From NCBI GenBank assembly GCA_964590515.1, contig CAZPZD010000006.1:1-64000 (forward strand): a stretch of 64,000 nt of DNA, given 5' to 3'. The notes below the pieces were generated by a model. The model had not been told where the DNA came from. It worked only from the letters and a program-made list of their open reading frames with translations, and did no database searches. Position 1 is the stretch's first letter. Every line of letters starts with the position of its first letter. This stretch comes from JADFRG01 sp964590515 (GTDB taxonomy: Bacteria > Chloroflexota > Anaerolineae > Anaerolineales > E44-bin32). This document shows, piece by piece, positions 50,708-58,812 of the stretch. The position numbers were made by a program, and so were the translations under genes.

Positions 50708-51741
50708 GCCTCGGCCCCATTACGGGCGGCCACGATCTCGGCCATGATCGATAAGGCGATCTCCTCAGGGCTCTCGGCGCCCAACTCGAGACCCACAGGG
50801 CCATGCAGCCGCTCCAGATCCGAATCCGAAAGGCCTTGGGCCTTGAGCCGCTCCAGCCGCTTGGCCTGGGTTGTCCGGCTTCCCAAGGCCCCTACATAGA
50901 AGGCCGCGGAAGGCAGTGCCAGCGTGAGGGCCGGCTCGTCGATTTTGGGATCGTGCGAGAGGGTGACGACGGCCGTTGACTTGGTCAGTGGGAACTCCCT
51001 GAAGGCTTCCCCGGGCCAGGCCGGGATCAGGCGATCCACACCCGGGAAGCGTGCTTCGGTGGCGAACGCCCGGCGCGGGTCCACGATCACCGTCCGATAG
51101 CCCATCGTCTTGGCGAGCTGGGCCAGGGGAATGGCGATGTGCGCGCCGCCAACGATCACCAGAGTTGGCGGGGGCGGGAGCACGTCGATAAAGGCCTGCA
51201 CCGGCTGCCCGACCCCTGCCAGTTCGGCGACTTCGGATTGCTCGGCCTGCCTCGCCCGCTCGACTGCAGGCTGCTCAAGTCCCGCATCCAGGTTGCCGAA
51301 GCGCTGCGCCGGGTCTTCAGTATTCAGGCTGAGCTTCCGTCCGAGCAGCGCTTGCGGCCCTTTCACGACCGTTACCGTCGCGGCAGGAACCTCGGCTTCG
51401 ACCAATTGGCGGACAAAGTTGAAATGATCGGGGTCCAGCCGCTCGACAAATACATCGAGGCTCCCTCCGCAGGCCAATCCGACTTGCCAGGCGGTCTCGT
51501 CCGCCACCCCGAAGTGCAGCAGCCGCGGGGTCCCGTCCTTCAGGACCTGTAGTCCCTCCGCCGCCACCGCCGACTCAACGCAGCCGCCGCTGACCGAGCC
51601 GGTGATCTCGCCGCTCGCGTTGACCGCCATCTTGGCGCCTTGTTGACGGGGCGAGGATCCCCACGTTTGAACGACGGTCGCCAGCGCGATCGGAAAATCG
51701 TGTTCACGCCAGCGAATAAGGTCAGGCAAGATGTCACGCAT
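50704..51741 (-). CDS. xdhC: XdhC/CoxI-type molybdenum cofactor sulphuration/insertion protein
   Basis: A maturation factor of 345 residues for XDH-family enzymes that binds molybdenum cofactor. An N-terminal XdhC/CoxI domain has WGSSPRQQGAKMAV, SGGCVE and the Cys in GLACGG. A C-terminal Rossmann domain has LVIVGGAHIAIPLAQLA and YVGALGSRTTQAKR. It forms an operon with the following FAD reductase (TAATG) and faces the hydroxylase it should serve. Confidence 0.93.
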   Translation of the reverse strand: MRDILPDLIRWREHDFPIALATVVQTWGSSPRQQGAKMAVNASGEITGSVSGGCVESAVAAEGLQVLKDGTPRLLHFGVADETAWQVGLACGGSLDVFVERLDPDHFNFVRQLVEAEVPAATVTVVKGPQALLGRKLSLNTEDPAQRFGNLDAGLEQPAVERARQAEQSEVAELAGVGQPVQAFIDVLPPPPTLVIVGGAHIAIPLAQLAKTMGYRTVIVDPRRAFATEARFPGVDRLIPAWPGEAFREFPLTKSTAVVTLSHDPKIDEPALTLALPSAAFYVGALGSRTTQAKRLERLKAQGLSDSDLERLHGPVGLELGAESPEEIALSIMAEIVAARNGAEA

Positions 51742-52931
51742 TAGCCAGGCTCAACCGCTCGGATCCGTCCCTGCAGGTCGCTCGCTTTGAAGGGCCCCGG
51801 CTCAGCGATAAGGGCGCGGGCCGCCTCGACCTGACCCCAGGTGTCCCACAGGAGGGTCCCCCGCACTCGGCCGCCCTCCAAGTAGTAAATCACACCCTTC
51901 TTGAGCGGCTCGATCCAATCCGCGACCAGTTCGAGGCGGGGATCGAGAATCCCGACCGCCTCGTAACCAAAGTCGAACAAATCGGAATAGAAATAAGGCA
52001 GGTGGTCATAGCGCACGGCCGTCCCCGCCATCGATTTCCCGGCCAGGGTGCCCATCGTGACCGAGTTATCCACGTGCTCGACCCGCATCCGGCGGCCCAA
52101 CGCGGGATTGTGGAAGCGGGCCACGTCACCGGCGGCGTAGATCGCCGGATCGCTGGTCTGAAGGGAGGGTTTGACCACGATTCCGTCGTCGGTCTCAAGC
52201 CCGGCGTCCACGGCCAACTTTGTGTTCGGCACGATGCCGAGACCGGCTACCACCGCCTCGGCCGGCAGGATCTTGCCGGACTGAGTGCGGACCCGAATCG
52301 AGCCCGCGGCGCGCTCAATGCCTTCGATGGTCTCGCCGGGCAGGACCTCGACCCCTTTCCCGCGGTAGTAATCATTGAGAAATGAACTGAGCTCTGCCGG
52401 AAACTGCTGGGCACCGATTCCGGCCTCGGGGAAGATCAGGGTTACCCGTCTGCCGACCATGGTCAACGCCGCAGCCAACTCCGATCCGATGAATCCACCC
52501 CCGATGACCACGAACCGCTCGACGGTGTCGGCCAGCGCTCTCAACTTGCGGTAATCGGCGAGATCGCGGAAATAGATCACGCAGTCGCCGTCCTCGGCCA
52601 ATCGGCGCGGTGTGCCGCCAGTCGCCAGCAATAACTTCCCGTAGTGGTATTCAGTCCCCCGATCGTCGCGGACGAGTTTGTCGGTCGGATCGAGCTCCAG
52701 CGCCGTTCGCCCGAGGTGGAGCTCCACGCCCTGATCGGCAGTGCCCAGCCAGATTTTGTCGAGGGGTTTGCCTTTCCACAAGCCTTTGGAGAGCGGGGGG
52801 CGCCTGTAAGGGGGATCCGGCTCGGTGCTGAGCAGCCCCAGTGACCCACTGGGATCGAGCGATCGGATCCCCTGCACCGCGGCGTTCGCCGCCATGCCTC
52901 CGCCGATGATCAGGTACTTGAAATCCGGCAT
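51741..52931 (-). CDS. NAD(P)H:FAD-dependent oxidoreductase (ferredoxin-reductase-like)
   Basis: A flavoprotein of about 396 residues. Two Rossmann motifs are seen: YLIIGGGMAANAAVQG at the N-terminus (FAD) and FVVIGGGFIGSELAAAL (NADH), followed by AAGDVARF. The PPYRRPPLSKGLW stretch and a C-terminal ferredoxin-reductase-type domain fit the rubredoxin/ferredoxin reductase group. It may supply electrons to, or take them from, a partner such as the molybdoenzyme. ATG 52931 is preferred over 52964. Confidence 0.9.
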   Translation of the reverse strand: MPDFKYLIIGGGMAANAAVQGIRSLDPSGSLGLLSTEPDPPYRRPPLSKGLWKGKPLDKIWLGTADQGVELHLGRTALELDPTDKLVRDDRGTEYHYGKLLLATGGTPRRLAEDGDCVIYFRDLADYRKLRALADTVERFVVIGGGFIGSELAAALTMVGRRVTLIFPEAGIGAQQFPAELSSFLNDYYRGKGVEVLPGETIEGIERAAGSIRVRTQSGKILPAEAVVAGLGIVPNTKLAVDAGLETDDGIVVKPSLQTSDPAIYAAGDVARFHNPALGRRMRVEHVDNSVTMGTLAGKSMAGTAVRYDHLPYFYSDLFDFGYEAVGILDPRLELVADWIEPLKKGVIYYLEGGRVRGTLLWDTWGQVEAARALIAEPGPFKASDLQGRIRAVEPG

Positions 52932-52953
52932 CCGGGCTCTTTCACTCGAGCGG

Positions 52954-53003
52954 TTGTGGTGCAATTCTACTCTCCCGCGGCGAGTGAGGTGATTGCACTA
53001 CAA
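52954..53003. promoter_or_regulatory. Divergent promoter region with long inverted repeat
   Basis: TTGTGGTGCAAT (52954-52965) and ATTGCACTACAA (52992-53003) are inverted repeats with one mismatch, separated by 26 bases. The plus-strand -10 TACAAT (52999-53004) overlaps one arm. A minus-strand -10 TAGAAT (52969-52964) overlaps the other. Confidence 0.45.
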
Positions 53004-53028
53004 TTCGTTCAGCAGGTAGGGCACCAGC

Positions 53029-54261
53029 GTGAGATACATTCTGGCCTTCTTTCGTGCGCTCTTGACCCTCGCGGGGCTGCTGGTCCTGGCGGGTTGTGCT
53101 TACCTCGCCTTCTGGCCGGTGGCTCAGGATCTTCCGACCGGGCCGGCCGAGCCCAGCCCGGGCCACGCCATCCCATGCGAGGCCAAGCGGGTCCCGATCA
53201 GCCTCTCTCCTAGGACCATCCAGGTGCGGCCGGGAGGCAGCATTCAAGAAGCCGTTGATGAAGCCCAGCCCGGTGACACGATCCGAGTGGCGCCCGGCAC
53301 TTACCGCGAATCGGTGCTGGTCGAGCTCCCGAACTTGACCCTGATTGGGCAGGAGGCCGGGGGCCGACGGCCGGTCCTGGCCGGAGAAGGAAAAAGGGAG
53401 AACGGGCTGGTCGTGTGCGCGGCTGCCTTCGAGCTGGAAGGTTTCGAGCTGCGCGATTACACCGGCAACGGGGTGCTGGTCCAGGGGACCTCGAACGTCA
53501 CTCTGCGCGACTTGATCGCTGATCACACCGGCGAGTATGGTCTCTTTGCGGTCAAGTCCAGTCAGGTCGTGATCGAGGGTTCAGTCGCCATCGGGGCCAG
53601 CGACACCGGGATCTATATCGGTCAATCACAGGACGTGACCGTGAGCAATAATGAGGCGACCGAAAATGTATCCGGCTTTGAGATTGAGAACTCCTCCCAG
53701 GTCGTGCTTCAGGACAACTACGCTCACGGGAATACCGCGGGCGTGCTGGTGTTCGTGCTCCCGGATCTGGACCAGAAACGCGGCCTCGACAATCTGATCC
53801 GCGGGAACCGAATCCTCGGCAACAATCGGCCGAACTTCGCATCGGAAGAAGATATAGTCTCGCAGGTACCTCCCGGCATCGGAATCCTGATCATGGCCGC
53901 GGACCGCACCGAAGTTACCGATAACGAGATTCGGGACAACCGCTCGGCCGGAATTGCGCTGATCAGCCTGAAGGAACTGTTCCCGGATCGCCAACGGTTC
54001 GACGTTGGAACGGAGACGGAGGGAAGCTGGATCCACGACAACCGGGTCGAGGGGAATGGGGCCGACCCGGCCCCCGCTCTGACGGAAGCCGGGTTGCCAG
54101 GAGTGGATCTGCTTTGGGGCGCGAGCGGCTGGGACAACGCCTGGTTGGAGCGTCAGGGGACCCGCTTCCCACGGGTGCTCCCGGGGGAGAACTGGCCGGG
54201 TTTTCTGCACGTGGGCTACTGGCGGGCGTTGACCCTCGCCCGGACTCTTTCCCGCCCGTGA
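53029..54261 (+). CDS. Lipoprotein with right-handed beta-helix (NosD-like repeats)
   Basis: An exported lipoprotein of 410 residues with lipobox LVLAGC. After a Pro-rich linker, the region from about 65 to 340 consists of parallel-beta-helix repeats, starting SIQEAVDEAQPGDTIRVAPGTYRES and continuing with SNVTLRDL, SQDVTVSNNEATEN and TEVTDNEIRDNRS, the NosD/PbH1 pattern. Such helices bind or cleave polysaccharides, or help copper enzymes mature; no catalytic triad can be named. The GTG start at 53029 follows TACAAT by 25 bases. The 3' end overlaps fdhD by 46 bases. Confidence 0.88.
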   Translation: MRYILAFFRALLTLAGLLVLAGCAYLAFWPVAQDLPTGPAEPSPGHAIPCEAKRVPISLSPRTIQVRPGGSIQEAVDEAQPGDTIRVAPGTYRESVLVELPNLTLIGQEAGGRRPVLAGEGKRENGLVVCAAAFELEGFELRDYTGNGVLVQGTSNVTLRDLIADHTGEYGLFAVKSSQVVIEGSVAIGASDTGIYIGQSQDVTVSNNEATENVSGFEIENSSQVVLQDNYAHGNTAGVLVFVLPDLDQKRGLDNLIRGNRILGNNRPNFASEEDIVSQVPPGIGILIMAADRTEVTDNEIRDNRSAGIALISLKELFPDRQRFDVGTETEGSWIHDNRVEGNGADPAPALTEAGLPGVDLLWGASGWDNAWLERQGTRFPRVLPGENWPGFLHVGYWRALTLARTLSRP

Positions 54262-55076
54262 TAGATGTTGAATCGCCCATCCCGCAGGAATCCCGCCAGC
54301 GTGACGTTGAAGGCCCTGGCTAGGTCGACGGCCAGACTGCTGGGGGCGGAGATGGCGCACACCACCGGTGCCCCGGCCACGATGAGTTTCTGCAGGATCT
54401 CATAGCCGGCTCGGCCGCTCACCAGAACGATGCGTTGAGTCCAGGGAAGCAATCCGCGCAACAGGGCCCACCCGATGAGCTTGTCCACCGCGTTGTGTCG
54501 CCCGACGTCTTCCCGCAGCGCAATCAACTCTCCGCTCAGGTCGAAGAGGGCCGCGGCGTGCAAACCGCCGGTGGCCTCGAAGACTCCCTGCTGGGCCCGC
54601 AGCTTGGCTGCCAGGGCCAGGATGACTTCCTGGGCGACCTCCGGCCCGGGAGGCAGCGGGCGCAAATCGCGTCGCTCGAGCGATTCTAGTCCGGCCTTAC
54701 CGCACACTCCGCACGCGCTGCTGGTGAAGGTGCTGCGCTCCAGGCTCTGCAGCTCGGGAAGCTTGCTGCTGAGCAGTTCAACGTGCACGATGTTGTAGCG
54801 GGAGGCCTCGGTGAGGTCTGGCTCGCGACAGTAGCTGATCCGGGCGATCGCATGCCGGTCGGGGATTATTCCTTCGGTGTAGAGCAAGCCAGCCGCCAAT
54901 TCGAAGTCACTGCCTGGGGTGCGCATCGTGACCGTGAGAGCCTTTCGGGCTCCACCCGCCAGCAGGCGGATCTCCATCGGTTCTTCGGTCGCCAGCAGGT
55001 CGTCCCGCTGCGACCAATCCCCATCTGACACCCGCCAGAGCCGAGAGCGGGTCTTACTCCCCGGGCGAGGCAACAT
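54216..55076 (-). CDS. fdhD: Formate dehydrogenase accessory sulphurtransferase FdhD
   Basis: Transfers sulphur from IscS to the molybdenum cofactor of FDH-type enzymes. It has about 286 residues. The active Cys pair is in SSACGVCGK, and the TPGSDFELAAGLLYTEGII and VGRHNAVDKLIG stretches are family marks. ATG 55076 is inside the upstream fdhF frame (22-base overlap), so translation is coupled. Its presence indicates that the neighbour is a sulphurated molybdoenzyme. Confidence 0.96.
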   Translation of the reverse strand: MLPRPGSKTRSRLWRVSDGDWSQRDDLLATEEPMEIRLLAGGARKALTVTMRTPGSDFELAAGLLYTEGIIPDRHAIARISYCREPDLTEASRYNIVHVELLSSKLPELQSLERSTFTSSACGVCGKAGLESLERRDLRPLPPGPEVAQEVILALAAKLRAQQGVFEATGGLHAAALFDLSGELIALREDVGRHNAVDKLIGWALLRGLLPWTQRIVLVSGRAGYEILQKLIVAGAPVVCAISAPSSLAVDLARAFNVTLAGFLRDGRFNIYHGRERVRARVNARQ

Positions 55077-57309
55077 CGCGCACCTCCAGTTTCTCAAGCC
55101 AGACCGCCGCGTTGTAGTCGGGGATTCCCGACTTCGGCGAGCGGCGGTGACGATCGATTAGGACATTCCCCTCCGGCCAGTGCAGCTGCAGGTTGCCGGG
55201 CCGAACCGGCGCGATCTGCGCCCGTCCGGTGAAGCTGCCGATCGGGTTGCTGAGCCGGATTCGATCGCCGTCGCGCAGCCCAAGCCGGCCGGCGTCGGCC
55301 GGGCTGATGAGCACCGTTTCCCGACCGGCCCCGGTAAGCTGGTCGCGCGCCTCGTGGATCATGCTATTGAACTGCTTGCCACGCCGGGTGCTGACCATGA
55401 AGGCCCCCTCAGGCACGTCCGCCTTCGGAGGCGCGACCGGTGTGAAGTGGGCCTTGCCGTCCGGGGTGGGGAACTGCCAGTCCCAGCAGAGCTGCGGTCC
55501 GCCGTACTGGAATTGGTCGCCAGGCTTCTCCAGTCGCTCGATTCCAGCATACTCCGGAATCACCCGCCCAATCTCGGCCCGAATGGCGACTGTGTCCTTG
55601 AACTCGAGTAGGCCGGCCAGCATTGGGCGGGCCCGGCGCGCCAGCTCGGTGAAGACTTGCCATTCCTGGCGTGCCTCAGCCGGGCGCGGTCCGCGGATTT
55701 CGGGGCTCAAGATGACTCGCCGCTCGGTGCTGGTTTGGGTCACCGCACCGGGTCCTTCATAGCGGGTGGCGGCCGGCAGCAGCAAGACCGCCTCGCCGGC
55801 CTCGAGCAGCATTTGCCGGTTCAATACCAGATCGAGGTGCACCCGCAGCGGCACGGCCTCGAGCGCCTCTCGAACATAGTCGGGCTCGGGCAGCACGTCC
55901 AGGAAGTTTCCTCCGGCTGCAAACAACAAATCCAGCCTGCCTTCGTGGGCGGCGTCAATCATTTCTGGCGCCGTCCGCCCTGGGGTGGAGGGAATTTCGA
56001 AGCCGTACAGGCCGCCGAGCCAAGCGGCGGATCGCGAATCAATGGCGAGTCCACCCGGGAAGGCGGTCGCATAGGCTCCCATCTCGGCGCCGCCCTGCAC
56101 TCCGGAGTGGCCGCGGATCGGCATCAGCCCGCACTTCTGGCGACCGACGAACCCGCGGGTGAGCGCCAGATTCACAATTGCACTGACCGTGTCTTCACCG
56201 AATTCGTGCTGGGTGACCCCCATCGACCACACAAAGACTGCAGTTTGGGCCGTAGAAATCATGCGGGCGAAGGCGAGCATGTCGTCCCGGCTGGCGCCGG
56301 AGGCCCGTTCGAGCTCCTCCCAAGGCTGCTGCTCGAGCTGGGCGGCCAACTCCTCGAAATCGCTTGTGCGTTCCTTCACAAAGTGCGAATCGATCCAGTC
56401 CTCGGCGATCAGGTGCTTGATCGTTCCATTCAGGAAGGCAATGTCGCCCCCGGTGTGAATGAGGAATGTCTGGTCGGCGAGCTTCGTCCCAAATAGCGCA
56501 CTCTCCAGGACGGAGGGGACCCAGTAGCGCTGCATTCCGGGCTCGGCAAAGCTGTTCAGGACCGCGATCCGAGTGCCGGCTTTCTTGGCGTAGTGCAGAT
56601 ACTTGACGGCCACCGGCTGGCTGTTGGCGACGTTGCAGCCGATGAACACGATCAAATCGCTGCCGATCCAGTCCCGGTACGAGCAGGTCGTGGCCGCGAC
56701 CCCGAGCGCGTGCTTCAGGGCACTGGTGCTGGGAGAGTGGCAGACTCGGGCCGCATTGTCGATGGAGTTGGTGCCGAGCGCCCGGACCGCCTTTTGGGCG
56801 GCGTAGTACGACTCGTTCGACATACCCCGGCTGGTGAGGTAGAAGCCCAGCCGCTCCGGCCGGGAGGCCTGAATCTGGCGAACGATCCGCTCGAAAGCCT
56901 CGTCCCAGCTGATTCGGTGGAACCCCAAATCGGCTCGCCGGCGCAGCATTGGGTAGGGTAGGCGGCCGAGGGACTGGAGCTCGGCATTCGATTTGCCGCG
57001 CAGGAGACCGACATCCGACAGAAGCTCCGGGTCCATCTCCCCCATCGTGTTGAGCTGCAGCAAGCGCAGCCGGATGTTGCAGAGGTGGATGCCTTCCAGA
57101 GTCCAGTCCTTGAGGCCGATCGTGCCAAGCGAGCAGCCATCGCAGACGCCCTGATCCAAGATCCGCCAGGCGTGCCCGAGCTGGCGCCGGTTCTGCCAGA
57201 TCGCCCGGAAGACCTCGCGGAAGTTTCGGGGCCGCTGTTCACCGATCCCGAACGGTTTCCAGCTTGCCCACAAGGCTGGCGTCCATCCGATCAGTGGGAG
57301 CCGACGCAT
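55054..57309 (-). CDS. FdhF/YdeP-family molybdopterin oxidoreductase
   Basis: A molybdenum bis-MGD enzyme of about 751 residues in the formate-dehydrogenase/YdeP branch. Near the N-terminus there are only three visible Cys (VCDGCSLG...LCNIR), a reduced Fe-S motif typical of YdeP, not the four-Cys FDH type. The metal-ligand region reads ARVCHSPS, with Cys in the place of selenocysteine and the adjacent His. IRGHSGVQGGAEMG matches the RGxxNVQG motif. ATG 57309 is used; it follows a TATCAT -10 by 8 bases, so the message is predicted leaderless. Physiological substrate unknown; acid-stress or formate roles are guesses. Confidence 0.9.
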   Translation of the reverse strand: MRRLPLIGWTPALWASWKPFGIGEQRPRNFREVFRAIWQNRRQLGHAWRILDQGVCDGCSLGTIGLKDWTLEGIHLCNIRLRLLQLNTMGEMDPELLSDVGLLRGKSNAELQSLGRLPYPMLRRRADLGFHRISWDEAFERIVRQIQASRPERLGFYLTSRGMSNESYYAAQKAVRALGTNSIDNAARVCHSPSTSALKHALGVAATTCSYRDWIGSDLIVFIGCNVANSQPVAVKYLHYAKKAGTRIAVLNSFAEPGMQRYWVPSVLESALFGTKLADQTFLIHTGGDIAFLNGTIKHLIAEDWIDSHFVKERTSDFEELAAQLEQQPWEELERASGASRDDMLAFARMISTAQTAVFVWSMGVTQHEFGEDTVSAIVNLALTRGFVGRQKCGLMPIRGHSGVQGGAEMGAYATAFPGGLAIDSRSAAWLGGLYGFEIPSTPGRTAPEMIDAAHEGRLDLLFAAGGNFLDVLPEPDYVREALEAVPLRVHLDLVLNRQMLLEAGEAVLLLPAATRYEGPGAVTQTSTERRVILSPEIRGPRPAEARQEWQVFTELARRARPMLAGLLEFKDTVAIRAEIGRVIPEYAGIERLEKPGDQFQYGGPQLCWDWQFPTPDGKAHFTPVAPPKADVPEGAFMVSTRRGKQFNSMIHEARDQLTGAGRETVLISPADAGRLGLRDGDRIRLSNPIGSFTGRAQIAPVRPGNLQLHWPEGNVLIDRHRRSPKSGIPDYNAAVWLEKLEVRDVASPGE

Positions 57310-57346
57310 GGATTTCAATGATATCCGACTCGGATCGGGTGGCGGC
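57292..57346. repeat. 55-bp contig-end duplicate, left copy
   Basis: Identical to 57447-57501 and ending exactly at the N block. This is an unmerged assembly overlap of 55 bases, not a biological repeat. Confidence 0.95.
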
Positions 57347-57446
57347 NNNNNNNNNNNNNNNNNNNNNNNNNNNNNNNNNNNNNNNNNNNNNNNNNNNNNN
57401 NNNNNNNNNNNNNNNNNNNNNNNNNNNNNNNNNNNNNNNNNNNNNN
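57347..57446. other. Assembly gap (100 N), probably artefactual
   Basis: Both edges carry the same 55-base sequence, so the contigs overlap and nothing is missing. Collapsing removes 155 bases. Confidence 0.9.
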
Positions 57447-57501
57447 CAGTGGGAGCCGACGCATGGATTTCAATGATATCCGACTCGGATCGGGTGGCGG
57501 C
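57447..57501. repeat. 55-bp contig-end duplicate, right copy
   Basis: Identical to 57292-57346 and starting exactly at the N block. Confidence 0.95.
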
Positions 57502-57566
57502 CGAAGACGCCCAGCTACGCCCCGCACTTAGCGATATGATTAGGGCTTAGTGCAGGGAGGCTCGGG

Positions 57567-58091
57567 ATGGAGACCACGAATCGGGGGGCAGTAGTCGTCG
57601 GACTGCTGCTGATTTCTACCGGGGCAGTGTTCCTGCTGGTCAACTTGCTCCCCGGCCTCGATATTGGGCAGATGTGGCCCGGTATTTTCTTTGCCATCGC
57701 GGCGGCGCTGCTGCTGCCGCCCGTCATTCTGCCCAGCCACCGGCACGCGCTGGCCGGATTCGTGATCCCGGGAGTCATCCTGCTCGTGCTGGGGCTGATC
57801 CTGACCTATCAAGTGATCACTGACGATTGGGAATCCTGGGCCTACGCCTGGGCGCTCATTCCAGGCAGCGTGGGCGCGGGCCTCTGGGTGGCAGCCCGGA
57901 TGGGCTTTTGGGGATCGGGCGCCTCGACCGTTGGGCTATGGCTGCTCGGCGGCAGCCTGGTCGGGTTCGTGAGTTTCTCGGCCTTCCTGGGTGGCGACAG
58001 TCCGCTGGCCCAGGGCGCGCCGGCGGCCTTGATCGCGCTCGGGGCAGTGATCACAGCCTCCGCGTTGATCCGCAGACCGAAAGACCAGTAG
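57567..58091 (+). CDS. Small polytopic membrane protein (LiaI/DUF5668-like)
   Basis: A 174-residue membrane protein with about six short hydrophobic helices (AVVVGLLLISTGAVFLLVNLL; PGIFFAIAAALLLPPVIL in parts; GFVIPGVILLVLGLILTY; ALIPGSVGAGLWVAA). The opening helix pair resembles the LiaI/LiaF transmembrane region. ATG 57567 has a GGGAGG site. A TATGAT at 57535-57540 is the likely -10. No function is known. Confidence 0.75.
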   Translation: METTNRGAVVVGLLLISTGAVFLLVNLLPGLDIGQMWPGIFFAIAAALLLPPVILPSHRHALAGFVIPGVILLVLGLILTYQVITDDWESWAYAWALIPGSVGAGLWVAARMGFWGSGASTVGLWLLGGSLVGFVSFSAFLGGDSPLAQGAPAALIALGAVITASALIRRPKDQ

Positions 58092-58150
58092 CCGAGGCGA
58101 GGACTCGGGCGCGGGGTCCGGCGATCCCGTGATTTTCCTCGCCGGCGTTA

Positions 58151-58179
58151 TTGACTCCGCGGTCGACTGCATATAGACT
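58151..58179 (+). promoter_or_regulatory. Promoter of the SpeD-like gene
   Basis: TTGACT (58151-58156), 17-base spacer, TAGACT (58174-58179). It starts a leader of about 140 bases. Confidence 0.55.
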
Positions 58180-58185
58180 CTTCCA

Positions 58186-58326
58186 TACTGGATTGATCGT
58201 ACAACCTACCCTTGTCCTCTCCTGGACTGACGGAGACAGGGAGTGCTCTCGCAAAGGCGGGGCCACCCCAGTCTTTTTTTTTGGCTAGGAATTGGACGAT
58301 AGGGGGCTCAATCCACTGGAGGTAGG
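58186..58326 (+). promoter_or_regulatory. Structured leader of the SpeD-like gene with terminator-like element (candidate attenuator)
   Basis: The leader holds a hairpin around CCC(T)TGT...ACAGGG (58208-58242) with an inner CTCC/GGAG. A terminator-like AAAG-GC-GGGG-CCA-CCCC-AGT-CTTT (58253-58276) then runs into nine T (58274-58282). GACTG (58225-58229) can alternatively pair with CAGTC (58269-58273), which would break both. Not a recognised riboswitch. Confidence 0.45.
58253..58282 (+). terminator. Terminator-like hairpin in the SpeD-like leader
   Basis: GGGG-CCA-CCCC core with flanking AAAG/CTTT and a nine-base T-run, 44 bases before the start codon. Confidence 0.5.
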
Positions 58327-58800
58327 ATGGCAACGACTGCCAAGCTGGAACGGCCCCGGCACAGGATTTCTGTCCCCGAGGATCAGGGTGCCGAATCCGA
58401 ACTGACCGAGAAATTCGGCACGTCCTGGAAGGAGCGCTACGAGCAGGTCGACGCCTGGGGAATCTCGACTGCGCTCGATCTCTACAATTGCGACCCCCAG
58501 ATCATCCGGGATGCCGAAAAGATCCGAGCCTTTGTGGTTGAGCTCTGTGATCGGCTGGAGATGCGCCGCTTTGGCGAGTGCCAGGTCGTCGACTTCGGTG
58601 AGGACGAACGGGTGAGCGGTTTCTCCATGACCCAGCTGATCGAGACCTCTCTGATCTCGGGCCACTTCGCCAACGCGAGCAATGCGGCCTATCTGGACAT
58701 CTTCAGCTGCAAGTACTACGAGCCCCGGGTGATGGCCGAGTTCGCGCTGGGATACTTTAAGGGCGCAACCTTCCGGATGCAGGTCTCGCTTCGCCGCTGA
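58327..58800 (+). CDS. S-adenosylmethionine decarboxylase (SpeD/class 1b) homologue
   Basis: A pyruvoyl-enzyme homologue of 157 residues. STALDLYNCDPQIIRDAEKI matches the N-terminal part of bacterial SAM decarboxylase. The processing and catalytic residues line up in spacing with the Thermotoga enzyme: Ser108 (pyruvoyl precursor, Ser63), His113 (His68) and Cys128 in DIFSC (Cys83). The neighbouring His of the usual ESHxS motif is Leu here (TSLISGH), and there is an N-terminal extension of about 45 residues. Some SpeD relatives decarboxylate arginine or ornithine instead, so SAM may not be the substrate. No speE is in the window. GGAGGTAGG lies before the ATG. Confidence 0.82.
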   Translation: MATTAKLERPRHRISVPEDQGAESELTEKFGTSWKERYEQVDAWGISTALDLYNCDPQIIRDAEKIRAFVVELCDRLEMRRFGECQVVDFGEDERVSGFSMTQLIETSLISGHFANASNAAYLDIFSCKYYEPRVMAEFALGYFKGATFRMQVSLRR

Positions 58801-58812
58801 CCCTCGACGGCA

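Noticed and set aside
57292..57501. 55-base direct repeats as insertion-site or phage att repeats
   Set aside because: Copies sit exactly at the Ns on both sides, the same length occurs at a second gap, and no mobile gene is present.
57264..57550. Short frames running through the N block at 57347
   Set aside because: They are translations of Ns and duplicated contig ends.
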